Shown piece after piece: positions 9,198 to 18,575 of a stretch of 64,000 bases of DNA; position 1 is the first letter of the stretch, and every line of letters begins with the position of its first letter. The notes beneath the pieces were generated by a model. It had not been told where the DNA came from. It saw only the letters and a program-made list of their open reading frames with translations, and made no database searches. Source of the stretch: Thermohalobaculum sp039028795 (GTDB lineage: Bacteria; Pseudomonadota; Alphaproteobacteria; Rhodobacterales; Rhodobacteraceae); contig JBCCHJ010000023.1 of assembly GCA_039028795.1 (NCBI GenBank), positions 11,635 through 75,634 on the forward strand, read 5' to 3'. Both the position numbers and the translations under genes were made by a program.

Positions 9198-10121
9198 ATG
9201 ACACAACGTCATATTCGCCGCGAACAAGGCGGTTTTACACTACTCGAACTGCTTGTCGTCGTCGGCATCATGGCTGCCGTCGCCGGTACCGCTACTCTTG
9301 CCCTGCAAGACACAACCGCACGTGCTTCGGCTGCTGCCCACGTCCTGATGATGGACGAATTGAATGAAGGCACTCGGACATTCCGCGTTCTGAACGGCAA
9401 CCAATACCCGAACAACTTTGACTCGCTCTTGGCAACAGACACGCCTGGAGACGCCACCGCTGCCGTTCAGTTCAGCAATCTTGGGGGTGCAAACGCGGGT
9501 AGCTCCTACAATGAAGCAGAAGGCGACCTCGGTCTCTTTGCACTAACCGCTGGACTCGTTGGCGTCCTGAACGACATTGGCATCACCGAACTTCAGTACG
9601 TCGACACAAGTCTGGACCCAGCGGACGATGGTACCTGCGCAGACGTGCAAGCCCTGATCAACTCACGTGGCAACGCGGTTGTGGCGGGCAACCTTTTCCT
9701 TACGCCAGCAGCGAATGGATGCGGGTTTGCTGCAACTATAGCCGCTGGTGACCAGATCTTGCTTTGGGCTGGCGGTGAAGAACGCGTCACCGGGCAACCG
9801 GTTGAAACTGGTATCGTCGAATATGATGGAACGAACCTGGCCAGCGCGACAAGCACGGCATTCATGGTTGTTGGTTTCGGTACCGCATCGACCTTGTTCG
9901 ATGGTAACACGCTGGGCGGAATGACCTCGGTTCCAGTGTATCGCCACGTTGCTCAGGACCAGTACAATCGCATGCTGGGCCTCTTCGAAATCGGCACCTT
10001 TGACGGCGCAGGCGGCATCACTCCAGTTGATCAGGTTTCGATCGTGACCGTCATCGATAGCGCTGGCGACACCAAGGAAGAAGAACTGGGTGAGTGGGAC
10101 GGAACCCGTAACACGATCTAA
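9198..10121 (+). CDS. Pseudopilin 1 (GspG-like, candidate major subunit)
   Basis: 307 residues. Class III prepilin signal: 12-residue leader ending RREQGG, cleavage before FTLLE, Glu at +5, then a hydrophobic helix (about 13-35). The start at 9198 has GGAG 6-7 nt upstream; a longer frame from 9117 would bury the leader, so it is rejected. After the helix comes NGNQYPNNFDSLL, like the GspG region that follows the first helix. The C-terminal domain is long and rich in Gly, Asn, Asp and Thr, much larger than a standard GspG (about 145 residues). A strong terminator hairpin follows, suggesting it is made in excess of the genes after it. Confidence 0.85.
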   Translation: MTQRHIRREQGGFTLLELLVVVGIMAAVAGTATLALQDTTARASAAAHVLMMDELNEGTRTFRVLNGNQYPNNFDSLLATDTPGDATAAVQFSNLGGANAGSSYNEAEGDLGLFALTAGLVGVLNDIGITELQYVDTSLDPADDGTCADVQALINSRGNAVVAGNLFLTPAANGCGFAATIAAGDQILLWAGGEERVTGQPVETGIVEYDGTNLASATSTAFMVVGFGTASTLFDGNTLGGMTSVPVYRHVAQDQYNRMLGLFEIGTFDGAGGITPVDQVSIVTVIDSAGDTKEEELGEWDGTRNTI

Positions 10122-10146
10122 GCCCGGCTTGATCTCTTGAACCTTG

Positions 10147-10175
10147 GCCGAGCCGGTATTCCGGCTCGGCTTCTT
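10147..10175 (+). terminator. Perfect hairpin between pseudopilin 1 and 2 (partial terminator)
   Basis: GCCGAGCCGG (10147-10156), loop TATT, CCGGCTCGGC (10161-10170): a perfect 10-bp GC-rich stem followed by TTCTT. It lies 25 bp after the pseudopilin 1 stop and 24 bp before the next ATG. As the downstream assembly genes have no other visible promoter, it probably acts as an attenuator that lowers their expression relative to pseudopilin 1. Confidence 0.7.
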
Positions 10176-10194
10176 GGCTGAAACGGATATAGCC

Positions 10195-10878
10195 ATGAAG
10201 CGTCGTAACCTAAGGACCGATCAGCGCGGGCTCACCTTGATTGAGGTTCTGGTCGTGCTTGGCATCATCGCCGCAGTTGCGGGGATCGGTATCCAGGTCT
10301 TGAACGGCGTTAACGATGATACCGAAGAAAGCCTGGTCCGCGTTGAGATGCGCGAAGTTACATCAGCCATTCAACGATTTCGCCGTGACACTGGATACTG
10401 GCCCAAGCAAGGGCCGTTCGACGGTGCCGACACGAATGATCCCGACCTCGCCGAACCTGCGAACCTCGCTCAGTTGTTCTTGCAGCCACAGACTTCTTTA
10501 AACGCCGATATCCTGACATTCGATGTGCCTAGCGGCACGGGTTGGAACGGGCCGTATCTGGCTGAACTGGACGCTTTGAATGTCCGGGTTGGCGATGACA
10601 TGGACGCATCGGGCACTGGTGATCCGACGGCGGGGACAGAAGTCGTTGTGCGCGGAATCGGAGACCCGTTCCAGGCTGCTCCGGTCGGGACTGTATTCGA
10701 GTGGATAAACGGCGCGGGCGTGCAAACGGCACAACTTGGTCGCCCTTACTTTTACTTCATTGATGGCTCGAACGTGACGGGCTGCGCCGCGCCATGCCTG
10801 GTCAGTGCCGGGCCAGATGGCCAATACAACGCTGGTGGTGGTGACGACATTGTCGTGAACATCGGCGCACTGAACTGA
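10195..10878 (+). CDS. Pseudopilin 2 (GspG-like)
   Basis: 227 residues. 12-residue leader ending TDQRG, cleavage before LTLIE, Glu at +5, hydrophobic helix to about residue 35. The stretch IQRFRRDTGYWPKQGPF matches the GspG pattern of a helix followed by a proline-rich turn. Leu instead of Phe/Met at +1 is tolerated but less common. The C-terminal half contains CAAPCLVSAGPDGQYN, a probable disulfide loop and an end resembling the calcium-loop region of GspG. Starts right behind the hairpin; the ATG at 10195 is chosen because the longer frame would place 17 extra residues before the leader. Confidence 0.85.
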   Translation: MKRRNLRTDQRGLTLIEVLVVLGIIAAVAGIGIQVLNGVNDDTEESLVRVEMREVTSAIQRFRRDTGYWPKQGPFDGADTNDPDLAEPANLAQLFLQPQTSLNADILTFDVPSGTGWNGPYLAELDALNVRVGDDMDASGTGDPTAGTEVVVRGIGDPFQAAPVGTVFEWINGAGVQTAQLGRPYFYFIDGSNVTGCAAPCLVSAGPDGQYNAGGGDDIVVNIGALN

Positions 10879-10894
10879 AGGAACGGAGACGGAG

Positions 10895-11404
10895 ATGAAA
10901 AAGGCCATCTTGATCGTAATTCTGGTCATCTGCGGGGCGATAGCCGCCTACACGTTCTATGAATCCTGGCGCTTGCAGGACCCCGCCTATCAACGCGAAC
11001 GAACCCTTAATACCGGCATGCTGGATGTGCCGTTGGATCAACGCCGGGTCGTCAATTTGGATCAGTTCATGGCCCAGACACGACCCCGCAAAGAAGGCAC
11101 GCGCGAGATTGTTAGGCCCGACGGCATACAGTTTGTCGCCGCGATCAAAGCGGTTCCCGAGAAAATCGAAGTAAAGTATGTATATAAAGCATTCGAGATC
11201 ATGGAAGTTAATCCGCTTCCCAATGTGAACCACCAGATGTTCCTGGAGACCAGCGGCGGCGAAATTTACGCAGTCTACGTCTGGGATGATGCGGTCGATG
11301 CTATGAACGCCGCGGGCGTCACAGGATCGCAGATCCAATTTGCCGGCTTCCACGTTTACACACGGGCCAAAGGTCCGGCGATCATTGTGGACGCCGTGAT
11401 CTGA
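10895..11404 (+). CDS. Membrane-anchored periplasmic protein of unknown function
   Basis: 169 residues with one N-terminal membrane helix (about 3-22) and a periplasmic domain. I do not recognise the family. It lies 16 bp after pseudopilin 2 (AACGGAGACGGAG ribosome site) and 1 bp before pseudopilin 3, so it belongs to the same unit. It lacks a prepilin leader (no Gly-Phe-Thr-Leu-Glu motif). A bitopic helper of the inner-membrane platform, like a divergent GspC/GspM part, is inference only. Confidence 0.7.
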   Translation: MKKAILIVILVICGAIAAYTFYESWRLQDPAYQRERTLNTGMLDVPLDQRRVVNLDQFMAQTRPRKEGTREIVRPDGIQFVAAIKAVPEKIEVKYVYKAFEIMEVNPLPNVNHQMFLETSGGEIYAVYVWDDAVDAMNAAGVTGSQIQFAGFHVYTRAKGPAIIVDAVI

Positions 11405-11405
11405 T

Positions 11406-12350
11406 ATGGCATTGCGGTTCCACAGTGCGGTTCGCAAGGCACAGGCAGGCTTCAGTCTGCTAGAGGTTTTGGTGGTCGTCGCGATCCTATCAGCGGCCGC
11501 ATATGTTGCCTTAGATTCTGTGGATCATGACACTGGACAATTGCGCTTTGATATCACCGAACGCCGCCTGGAGGCCATCCGCCGGGGAATAGTCGGCGAA
11601 CCAGGTTTAAGCGTGAACGGAACGCCGGTGGTGTCCGGCTACGTCGCCGATGTGGGGCAGCTTCCGCCGTGCCTGTTTGCACTGTTGGTACAATCAGCCG
11701 ACTGCAATGGCGACGGCACCGCCGAGATCAACCCACCAGCCTTTGCCAATGTCGGTGGTTTGGCGTTCGGCTGGCGCGGACCGTATCTGGAAATCCAGGT
11801 GAACGGCTTTTTCGATAGTTGGGGAAACACTGGCGACTCCACGACAGACTACGGATGGACGGTTGCTGCGACGGCGACAACATTCAATGTATCTTCCTTA
11901 GGGCGCGACCGCGCCGCCGGCGGCACCGCGGACTATGATGCTGATCGCCCCATGAACGCTGTTAATCTGGCAGACTTCACGGTCAATCTGGCGGTGACGA
12001 CAATCACCGCAGAGATTACGGAAACCAATGGTGCTGCACGGAATGTCTGCCTGGGGCTGCGCGTTCCTGATCCGAATGATGAATCAAACTGGATCCTTGT
12101 CTCTGGGTCGCCGGTAGTTAACGTTGCCGCCAACACCACCGTGACCCAGGGTTTCTCGGCAGCGCAGGCAATCACTATGGGAGCCCGTAACTTCATCATT
12201 TATGACGAGGATGATGCGACAGTGTCCAACTGTGCGGTCAATGCTGGGCAAGAGGCGGCGTTTCTAACGAACGGCGCAATCTTATTTTCGCGCAGTCTGA
12301 TGTTCGTCCCTCGGACAACACCTTCAGCGAATATTGCTTTGACATTGTAG
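11406..12350 (+). CDS. Pseudopilin 3 (long minor pseudopilin)
   Basis: 314 residues. 15-residue leader ending KAQAG, cleavage before FSLLE, Glu at +5, hydrophobic helix to about residue 38. The globular part is long, beta-rich and contains two Cys pairs in loops (for example LPPCLFALLVQSADC), suggesting disulfides. The size fits a GspK- or GspJ-like tip component, but I see no clear family match beyond the N-terminal motif. It follows the unknown anchored protein by 1 bp and precedes the GspL/PilM-N gene by 9 bp. Confidence 0.8.
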   Translation: MALRFHSAVRKAQAGFSLLEVLVVVAILSAAAYVALDSVDHDTGQLRFDITERRLEAIRRGIVGEPGLSVNGTPVVSGYVADVGQLPPCLFALLVQSADCNGDGTAEINPPAFANVGGLAFGWRGPYLEIQVNGFFDSWGNTGDSTTDYGWTVAATATTFNVSSLGRDRAAGGTADYDADRPMNAVNLADFTVNLAVTTITAEITETNGAARNVCLGLRVPDPNDESNWILVSGSPVVNVAANTTVTQGFSAAQAITMGARNFIIYDEDDATVSNCAVNAGQEAAFLTNGAILFSRSLMFVPRTTPSANIALTL

Positions 12351-12359
12351 TGTGATCTC

Positions 12360-14003
12360 ATGGGTATTCTTTCTTTCTCTTCCGGCAAAGTTTTAGTCCT
12401 CTACACAGATGGCGTGATCGCCCATGCGGCCGTGTTTCAGCGATTGAAAGGGAAACCAGAAGCCGTCGCGCGGGCAAAATCGCATGCAGGGGACATCGAA
12501 GGCGCAGCGTCCGAGCTTATCGATAGTCTGAGATCACAGATTAGCATCCCAAAGACTGCGCTTTTGGCCACCGACCGCGCTGTATTTATGCTGTCTAACC
12601 TGCCGGTGGACCCGACACGGCCCCGTTCATATCATCAGATGCGCGAGCTCGCCCGATGGGAGACAGAGCCTGCTTTCTCGGAACTGCCGGATTGGTCAGT
12701 GGCCGATGTGCTGCATGGCACTGGCCGGATAAATCCAGCCCAGGACGAAACGATCGCAGCAGAGGTTATTCATTCACAACGTCCAGGCATGCCGCAGACA
12801 AGGTATCAGGACATCGCTTTGCGAATGGGGTACATCGACCGCGCAAGCCGAGAATTCGCAGTTGATACGCAGGAACGCCTTGCCCAGCAGGTAAGCACGC
12901 CTGCCTGCGGGTGGGCCGGTGCGAACGTAGGATCTGCCAGCTCCACTCAATTTGTCTGGCGGCTTTCTGCAACTGCCGAGACCGAACGCGAAGCCTGGTT
13001 CAATGCGCTGAAGAAGAAGCGGATCAAACTTACCGGTGTTGTACCAGGTTGGGGTTTGGGACTGCCTGCTAAAGGCCAGGAAGGCCCTCTTCTGGTCCTA
13101 GAGCACCATGGCAATGCGATCTTTGCCCGTACGCACGGCGATGACGGCCTGGAAACCGTGCGATTAATGGATCTGTCCTCGTCCACCTTCGACGAAGCAT
13201 CAATACTGGATCGTTTGCTCGATGGTACGCTCCCCGAAAGCGTCACGGGATATGGTTTCAGCCCTGAGGCCGAAGACCAGATAGCCGACGCGGCGCCGAC
13301 TGCACTATTCCAGCCAGACTGGCCGACTGCTGCCCTGCGCGGCTTGGCGACGATGGCTCTAGCCACAAAGACCACCTGGGAAAGCGCCCCGACAATTGCC
13401 CCTCGCGAGCCGCCGAGACCCATTCACAAGAATCCAGACTTTTACCGGATTGCACTTGTGATCGGCGTCGCTGCAGCGATCGCTGGTGTTGAATTATATA
13501 ATCGATATCGCCTTGCAGGTTTGGAACGCCAACTGACGGCGTTGGAAAAAGAGTATACCGAGAAGCGGAATATCTCTGATCGCATTCGGTCGATGATCGC
13601 CCAGGTCGACTTCTTGAAAGCTGCGGTTGTCGATGCCGAAACCGAGGTCAAGGAAGCCCGTAAGAGCGAGGAAACCGCTGCCTATCTGCAAGATCGCCGG
13701 ACGGTCCTGCCCGTCAAGCTTTTGGAAGCCGTGCGCGAAGCTGCACATCCCGGATTGGTAATGCGGTCAATTTCAGAATCCGATGAACTCTCTGAGATAT
13801 TCATCGCATCTGCGTGGTCAGTTTCAGAGCTAGGGGCTGAGAAGTTCATCAACAAGTTAAACCAGAACATTTCACCACTGGGTCTTAGCGTGGCTGACGA
13901 GAGCGTTTTCCGGGAACGAGGCCTCCGCAGTCTGGATGGGTACAGCGTTAAACTTCGAATTGCTAAAAGCCCGCGCAATCAACTAACCGAGGCGCGGCAA
14001 TGA
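12360..14003 (+). CDS. GspL / PilM-PilN-like fused assembly platform protein
   Basis: 547 residues. The N-terminal half (about 1-340) is cytoplasmic, starting LVLYTDGVIAHAAVFQRL like the actin-like PilM/GspL fold, though phosphate-binding residues are not obvious. A single membrane helix (about 361-380, FYRIALVIGVAAAIAG), a coiled coil (about 385-440) and a periplasmic ferredoxin-like PilN/GspL domain (about 450-530) follow. GspL recruits the assembly ATPase to the inner membrane. The stop overlaps the next start by 4 bp, and the neighbour is the expected GspM/PilO partner. Confidence 0.8.
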   Translation: MGILSFSSGKVLVLYTDGVIAHAAVFQRLKGKPEAVARAKSHAGDIEGAASELIDSLRSQISIPKTALLATDRAVFMLSNLPVDPTRPRSYHQMRELARWETEPAFSELPDWSVADVLHGTGRINPAQDETIAAEVIHSQRPGMPQTRYQDIALRMGYIDRASREFAVDTQERLAQQVSTPACGWAGANVGSASSTQFVWRLSATAETEREAWFNALKKKRIKLTGVVPGWGLGLPAKGQEGPLLVLEHHGNAIFARTHGDDGLETVRLMDLSSSTFDEASILDRLLDGTLPESVTGYGFSPEAEDQIADAAPTALFQPDWPTAALRGLATMALATKTTWESAPTIAPREPPRPIHKNPDFYRIALVIGVAAAIAGVELYNRYRLAGLERQLTALEKEYTEKRNISDRIRSMIAQVDFLKAAVVDAETEVKEARKSEETAAYLQDRRTVLPVKLLEAVREAAHPGLVMRSISESDELSEIFIASAWSVSELGAEKFINKLNQNISPLGLSVADESVFRERGLRSLDGYSVKLRIAKSPRNQLTEARQ

Positions 14004-14638
14004 GTAAGTCATCAAAGAAGCTAACCGAACGCGACAAGGATATGTACTCGGTCGTGATCTGCTTCTTGCTGATCTTGCCATACATTTTGATCCTCTACGC
14101 TCAGACGACGAAGAAAATCAGCCATACCGAGAATATGATCTCCCGGGAAAAAAACCGCATAGAAGTGCACGGAACGGCACCGGAACTCCCCTCAGAATCT
14201 ACGGCAGAACTCGAGGCTGCGCTGGCTAAAATAAAAGAGCGCGGCGACGGTGTGGTCAGCCGGGTGGCGTTGCGCGAACAGCGGTTCGCCGCATTAGACA
14301 CGGTCGATGATGTCAAATTGCTTCGACTGGAGATCATTTCCCTGGCGGAATGGACAGGAGTGTCGCTGAACAAGTTTGGCGATCTGACCGACAGCGAAAA
14401 AACGGATAGCGTTGGCGTTCTGATGGAAGCGGCCAGAAACCAATACAAGCGCCCTGTTGTGTCGTTGGAGGTTACTTCGGATTTCAGCCGATTGGTCGAG
14501 TTCATCAGCGGGTTGTCAAACCTTAGCAAAACGGTTGCCGTAGTGCGTTTCGAAGTCGAAGCTCCAGAATTTGATACAGACCCAGCAGCTGCCGTTGGTA
14601 TTCCGTCTTTGACGGCGAAACTGGATCTTGTTCTGTGA
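14000..14638 (+). CDS. PilO/GspM-like inner-membrane protein
   Basis: 212 residues. Short cytoplasmic start, one membrane helix (about 16-34), a coiled coil (about 40-90), and a periplasmic ferredoxin-like domain. The segment PVVSLEVTSDFSRLVEFISGLSNLSKTVAVVRFEVE is typical of PilO. It would dimerise with the PilN-like half of the previous protein. It overlaps its neighbours by 4 bp on each side (ATGA upstream, GTGA downstream). Confidence 0.82.
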   Translation: MSKSSKKLTERDKDMYSVVICFLLILPYILILYAQTTKKISHTENMISREKNRIEVHGTAPELPSESTAELEAALAKIKERGDGVVSRVALREQRFAALDTVDDVKLLRLEIISLAEWTGVSLNKFGDLTDSEKTDSVGVLMEAARNQYKRPVVSLEVTSDFSRLVEFISGLSNLSKTVAVVRFEVEAPEFDTDPAAAVGIPSLTAKLDLVL

Positions 14639-15729
14639 CGACAGGGCAGATGCCGATAGCCATGGCGCACGAGCCTGACGATCTGGTCAGTCTGTTAGAG
14701 CTTATGGTCGATGCAAGGGCATCGGATTTGCATCTGACAACCAATGAAATACCAAGCCTGCGGCTGCATGGGTCTATTCAACGAATCTCCGGCATGTCCG
14801 CAGTGCCTGCGGCCTGGATGGAGCATCAGATCGCCAGTATGGCAGGGGCGTTTGATCCTCAGGAATACCTCTCTCGCAAGTCGGTAGACTTTGGGATTAC
14901 CCATGCCGGCCATCGCTTTCGTGTGAACCTTTTCCGACATCGAGGCGGCGATGCTGCCGCAATCCGGCATTTGGGGGCTGACTTTAGCACCTTGGCGGCA
15001 CTCAATCTGCCGGACGAAATCGAACGCTTCACCGAATACCAGAATGGTCTGGTGCTGATCTGCGGGGCTACGGGCAGCGGCAAATCAACGACCCTCGCAT
15101 CCCTGATCAATACGATAAATCAAAACACAGCTCAGCATATTCTGACGATCGAGGACCCTGTTGAGTACCTGCACATGGACCAAGGGTGCATCGTGCATCA
15201 GCGCGAACTGAACAACGATACCAACGATTTCGCGTCAGCGGTCCGGGCTGCCTTGCGTGAAGACCCTGACGTGATCCTGGTCGGAGAGATGCGCGATGCA
15301 GAAACAATGCGTGCAGCACTGACGGCAGCCGAAACCGGCCACTTGGTCTTTTCCACCCTGCATACCGGCGATGTCGTCGGTGCTGTACGCCGATTGATCG
15401 GTGCGTTTCCCGCCAATGAACAAGATGCTGTACGGCTTCGGGTCAGCCAATCATTGCGCGCGGTCTTGGCTCAGCACTTGTTGCAGACAAATGATGGCGC
15501 CGGCCGCGTTCCAGCGATCGAGTTGATGTTCGTCACAACCGCGATTCGGCACCTGATCACCGCCAACAAGTTGGATCAGTTGTATTCTGCGGTCGAAACC
15601 GGCGGCGGCATCGGCATGCGGACGCTGGAACAATCCCTCGCCCAGCTTTGTCGAGAGAATTGGATCAGTCAGGAAACTGCACTGATGCGGTGTCACGACA
15701 CCGAAGCGTTTTCGCGTCTTATGCGCTGA
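14635..15729 (+). CDS. pilT: PilT-like retraction-type ATPase
   Basis: 364 residues from GTG at 14635 (ATG at 14650 is an alternative). N-terminal ASDLHLTTNEIPSLRLHG is the PilT-type PAS-like start. Walker A GATGSGKST (about 144-152), Asp box with EDPVEY, Walker B REDPDVILVGEMRD, His box ETGHLVFSTLHT. PilT/PilU ATPases drive pilus depolymerisation. Its presence in a locus that otherwise resembles T2SS suggests that the fibre can be retracted. It overlaps the PilO-like gene and precedes the GspE-type ATPase by 9 bp. Confidence 0.9.
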   Translation: MTTGQMPIAMAHEPDDLVSLLELMVDARASDLHLTTNEIPSLRLHGSIQRISGMSAVPAAWMEHQIASMAGAFDPQEYLSRKSVDFGITHAGHRFRVNLFRHRGGDAAAIRHLGADFSTLAALNLPDEIERFTEYQNGLVLICGATGSGKSTTLASLINTINQNTAQHILTIEDPVEYLHMDQGCIVHQRELNNDTNDFASAVRAALREDPDVILVGEMRDAETMRAALTAAETGHLVFSTLHTGDVVGAVRRLIGAFPANEQDAVRLRVSQSLRAVLAQHLLQTNDGAGRVPAIELMFVTTAIRHLITANKLDQLYSAVETGGGIGMRTLEQSLAQLCRENWISQETALMRCHDTEAFSRLMR

Positions 15730-15738
15730 GGCTCTGAT

Positions 15739-17352
15739 ATGTCACTCAGCGAACAAGATCTAGTGAGCGCTGCAATCGCGAGCGGGCTTATTGCAGTAGA
15801 GCACGTCGACGATATCCGCCGCGAAGCCCGCCGCCAGCGCATGCATCTGGTCGATGCCGTGGCGCGGATCGGGCGTGTACCGATCCCAGCGATGTGGCAA
15901 GCCGCGGCAGAGCAGCGTGGTATGGCCTTTCTACCTCCCCGCGCCTTGGCGCCAAAGCCGGAGGATATGGATAAGCTGCCTGCTGGGTTCGCTTTGCGGC
16001 GCCAATGCTTGCCATTGCGGGATGATGCAGGTGAGATTGTGCTAGCGATTTCAAACCCTGACGATGTCAGCACGATGGATCAGGCGGCCCGCTCCTTCGG
16101 CCGGCCAGTGACGGCAGCGCTTGCCCACCCCGACGCATTGGCGGGCGCCATTGAGCGCGCACTAGGCGATGTCGCGACTGAGGCGATCGAAGTTGAAGAC
16201 GCGGTATCACTGGTCGATGAAATCATCACCGATGCAGTTTTGGCATCGGCCTCGGACGTTCACATCGAACCTGGGGAAACCCGCAGCCGCGTTCGTTTGC
16301 GCGTCGATGGTCGCCTGCAGGATTGGCGGCGCGATCTGCGGATGAACGAACGGGATGCTGTGGTCAATCGAATCAAGGTTCTGGCCAATCTCGACATCGC
16401 GGAATCTCGTGCTCCGCAAGACGGTGGGTTCAATCATGAATTGGGCGAGGTCGATGTCGATCGCGTTGAAATCCGCGTTTCGACATTGCCCGTCAAATGG
16501 GGCGAGCGTGTAACCATGCGGTTGCTCGGCCTGATGGATGAACACTTCACTATCGATTCATTGGGCGTGCCAGCGGAGATTATGAAAGAGTTTCGCCGGG
16601 GGATTTCTCTGCCTCATGGCGTCATTCTTGTAACCGGCCCAACTGGCAGTGGAAAGTCGACGACACTTTATTCGGCGTTGCGCGAATTGGACAGGCAATC
16701 GCTGAACGTCATGACGGTCGAGGATCCGATCGAACAAATCGTACAATCGACTGCGCAGGTTCAGATATCGACCAAGGTCGACTTCGCGGGCGCTTTGCGA
16801 TCGATCCTGCGTCAGGACCCCGACGTCATCCTGATCGGTGAAGTTCGTGACACCGAAACTGCGGATATCGCCTTGAAAGCGGCACAGACCGGTCACCTGG
16901 TGTTCTCAACCTTGCACACCAACAACGCTGTGGGCGCCATCACTCGGCTCGTCGATCTTGGGGCCGGTCGCTATCAGATCGCGTCGGCTCTTGAGGGCGT
17001 TATAGCTCAGCGGTTGGTGCGCAGGCTTTGTTCGCGCTGCCGACGCCCACGCGAAGCAACGGCGGAGGATGCAGAACTCTTGGGGATCGATCCATCTCTG
17101 TCCTTTGAAATCTTCGATCCCGTTGGATGCCCGGCCTGTTTGGGTAGCGGGTATCGCGGACGGGTCGGAGTTTTCGAGGCCTTATGGATCGATGACAGAC
17201 TGAGATCCATGATTTCTGCAGGCCAAAGCGAGCTTGACTTGATCGACCAGGCCAGCTCGTTCCACCCCCTTCGCACCGATCTTGCCCAAAAGGTTCTGGA
17301 CGGCCTTACCGATCTGCAAGAGGCCGCGCGTTATGGGTTAGGCACTGCCTGA
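15739..17352 (+). CDS. gspE: GspE/PilB assembly ATPase
   Basis: 537 residues; powers pseudopilus extension. N1E-like domain (about 1-140), N2E with SASDVHIEPGETRSRVRLRVDG, Walker A GPTGSGKST (about 300-308), Asp box VEDPIEQ, Walker B RQDPDVILIGEVRD, His box QTGHLVFSTLHTNNAVGA. The tetra-cysteine zinc motif is present (CSRCRRP then CPACLG, about 430-470). Length is normal for the family. Overlaps gspF by 1 bp (TGATG). Confidence 0.95.
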   Translation: MSLSEQDLVSAAIASGLIAVEHVDDIRREARRQRMHLVDAVARIGRVPIPAMWQAAAEQRGMAFLPPRALAPKPEDMDKLPAGFALRRQCLPLRDDAGEIVLAISNPDDVSTMDQAARSFGRPVTAALAHPDALAGAIERALGDVATEAIEVEDAVSLVDEIITDAVLASASDVHIEPGETRSRVRLRVDGRLQDWRRDLRMNERDAVVNRIKVLANLDIAESRAPQDGGFNHELGEVDVDRVEIRVSTLPVKWGERVTMRLLGLMDEHFTIDSLGVPAEIMKEFRRGISLPHGVILVTGPTGSGKSTTLYSALRELDRQSLNVMTVEDPIEQIVQSTAQVQISTKVDFAGALRSILRQDPDVILIGEVRDTETADIALKAAQTGHLVFSTLHTNNAVGAITRLVDLGAGRYQIASALEGVIAQRLVRRLCSRCRRPREATAEDAELLGIDPSLSFEIFDPVGCPACLGSGYRGRVGVFEALWIDDRLRSMISAGQSELDLIDQASSFHPLRTDLAQKVLDGLTDLQEAARYGLGTA

Positions 17353-18575
17353 TGCCCAGTTTTAGCTTTACAGCATTGGATGCCGATGGGCGCGAAATCC
17401 GCGGCGATCTGGACGCACCCGATATGCCAGACGCCCGCCGTCAATTGCGAGCCAGGTCGCTGATGCCGGTGGAGATGGCGCTTGGCAGCGCAGCCAAGGA
17501 CTCCTTCGGGCTGGGCGGGATATCGTCTCCCGCGAGAATGCTCTGGACCCGAGAACGCGATAAGCAGTTCTTTTTTCGACAGATGGCTTTAATGATCCAA
17601 TCTGGCCATAGGGTGCGGCAGGCCTTGGATACTTGCTCCGAATTGGTTGAACGCAACGGTCTGTCCAGATCGATCCGTACGATGGTGGATAATATTGATC
17701 GCGGTCACAGCTTTGCCGATGCCTTGCGTGCCGAAGGGCGCCGTTTTCCGGCGTTTGTTTCAGCCCTGGTTGAGGCTGGAGAGCAAAGCGGCACGCTGGA
17801 CCAAATTCTCGGCGAAATCGCTGGGTCATTGGAACGCGCCGCGGAACTACGCAACGCCCTGGTCCGTGCACTGGTCTTTCCAATAATTACCTTGCTAGTT
17901 GCCTTCGCCGTCCTCTCTGGGATCGTATTCTGGCTGGTTCCGATATTGTCCGACTTCATCACCCGGCAAGGCAGCGACATTCACTGGACGATGCAGATGC
18001 TGGTCGACTTCACCGAGTTTATGTTCGATTGGGGGGCATGGATCGCAGGCGGCGTGGCGATGGCGTCGCTGATCCTAGCCCTCGCGTATTCAACCGAACG
18101 TGGACGGCTTGCAATTGACCGGGTGCTGCTTTGGATGCCGATCTTTGGCAAAACCATGCGTTATTTCGAAATGTCGCGCATGGGCGGGGTTGGTACCTTA
18201 CTACTGGAGTCAGGTCTTCGACAGGTCGAAGCCTTGAAGGTTTTATCGAACGTCACACAGAATCGCGCCTATAGGCATCGCTACCTTACGGCTGCCGACG
18301 ACGTGCTGACCGGTCAAAAGGTATCGACGGCGTTGGGCGGCGGGATTGTGCCAAAGCTGGTGACCCACATGATTTCGGTCGGTGAAGCATCCGGGGGCCT
18401 TGACGCCGTTTTGGACCGCATTGGGGTATTCTATCGTGATGAGGTCGCAACCCGCGTCAGCGTGATCCTCAGCACTCTGGTCCCTGCGGTCACAATCCTT
18501 GTCGGCTTGGTCGTCGCGATTATCTATATCTCTGTCATCTTGACTATTCTCGGCGCTTACAATTCCATCCGATGA
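17352..18575 (+). CDS. gspF: GspF/PilC inner-membrane platform protein
   Basis: 407 residues, normal length. Starts with the typical FSFTALDADGREIRGDLDAPD. Two cytoplasmic helical domains, each followed by membrane helices (about 172-195, 225-245 and 375-400). The repeated motif LVEAGEQSGTLDQIL and MISVGEASGGLDAVLDRI is the GspF duplicated signature. It couples the ATPases to the pseudopilus base. Overlaps the peptidase gene by 4 bp. Confidence 0.95.
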   Translation: MPSFSFTALDADGREIRGDLDAPDMPDARRQLRARSLMPVEMALGSAAKDSFGLGGISSPARMLWTRERDKQFFFRQMALMIQSGHRVRQALDTCSELVERNGLSRSIRTMVDNIDRGHSFADALRAEGRRFPAFVSALVEAGEQSGTLDQILGEIAGSLERAAELRNALVRALVFPIITLLVAFAVLSGIVFWLVPILSDFITRQGSDIHWTMQMLVDFTEFMFDWGAWIAGGVAMASLILALAYSTERGRLAIDRVLLWMPIFGKTMRYFEMSRMGGVGTLLLESGLRQVEALKVLSNVTQNRAYRHRYLTAADDVLTGQKVSTALGGGIVPKLVTHMISVGEASGGLDAVLDRIGVFYRDEVATRVSVILSTLVPAVTILVGLVVAIIYISVILTILGAYNSIR

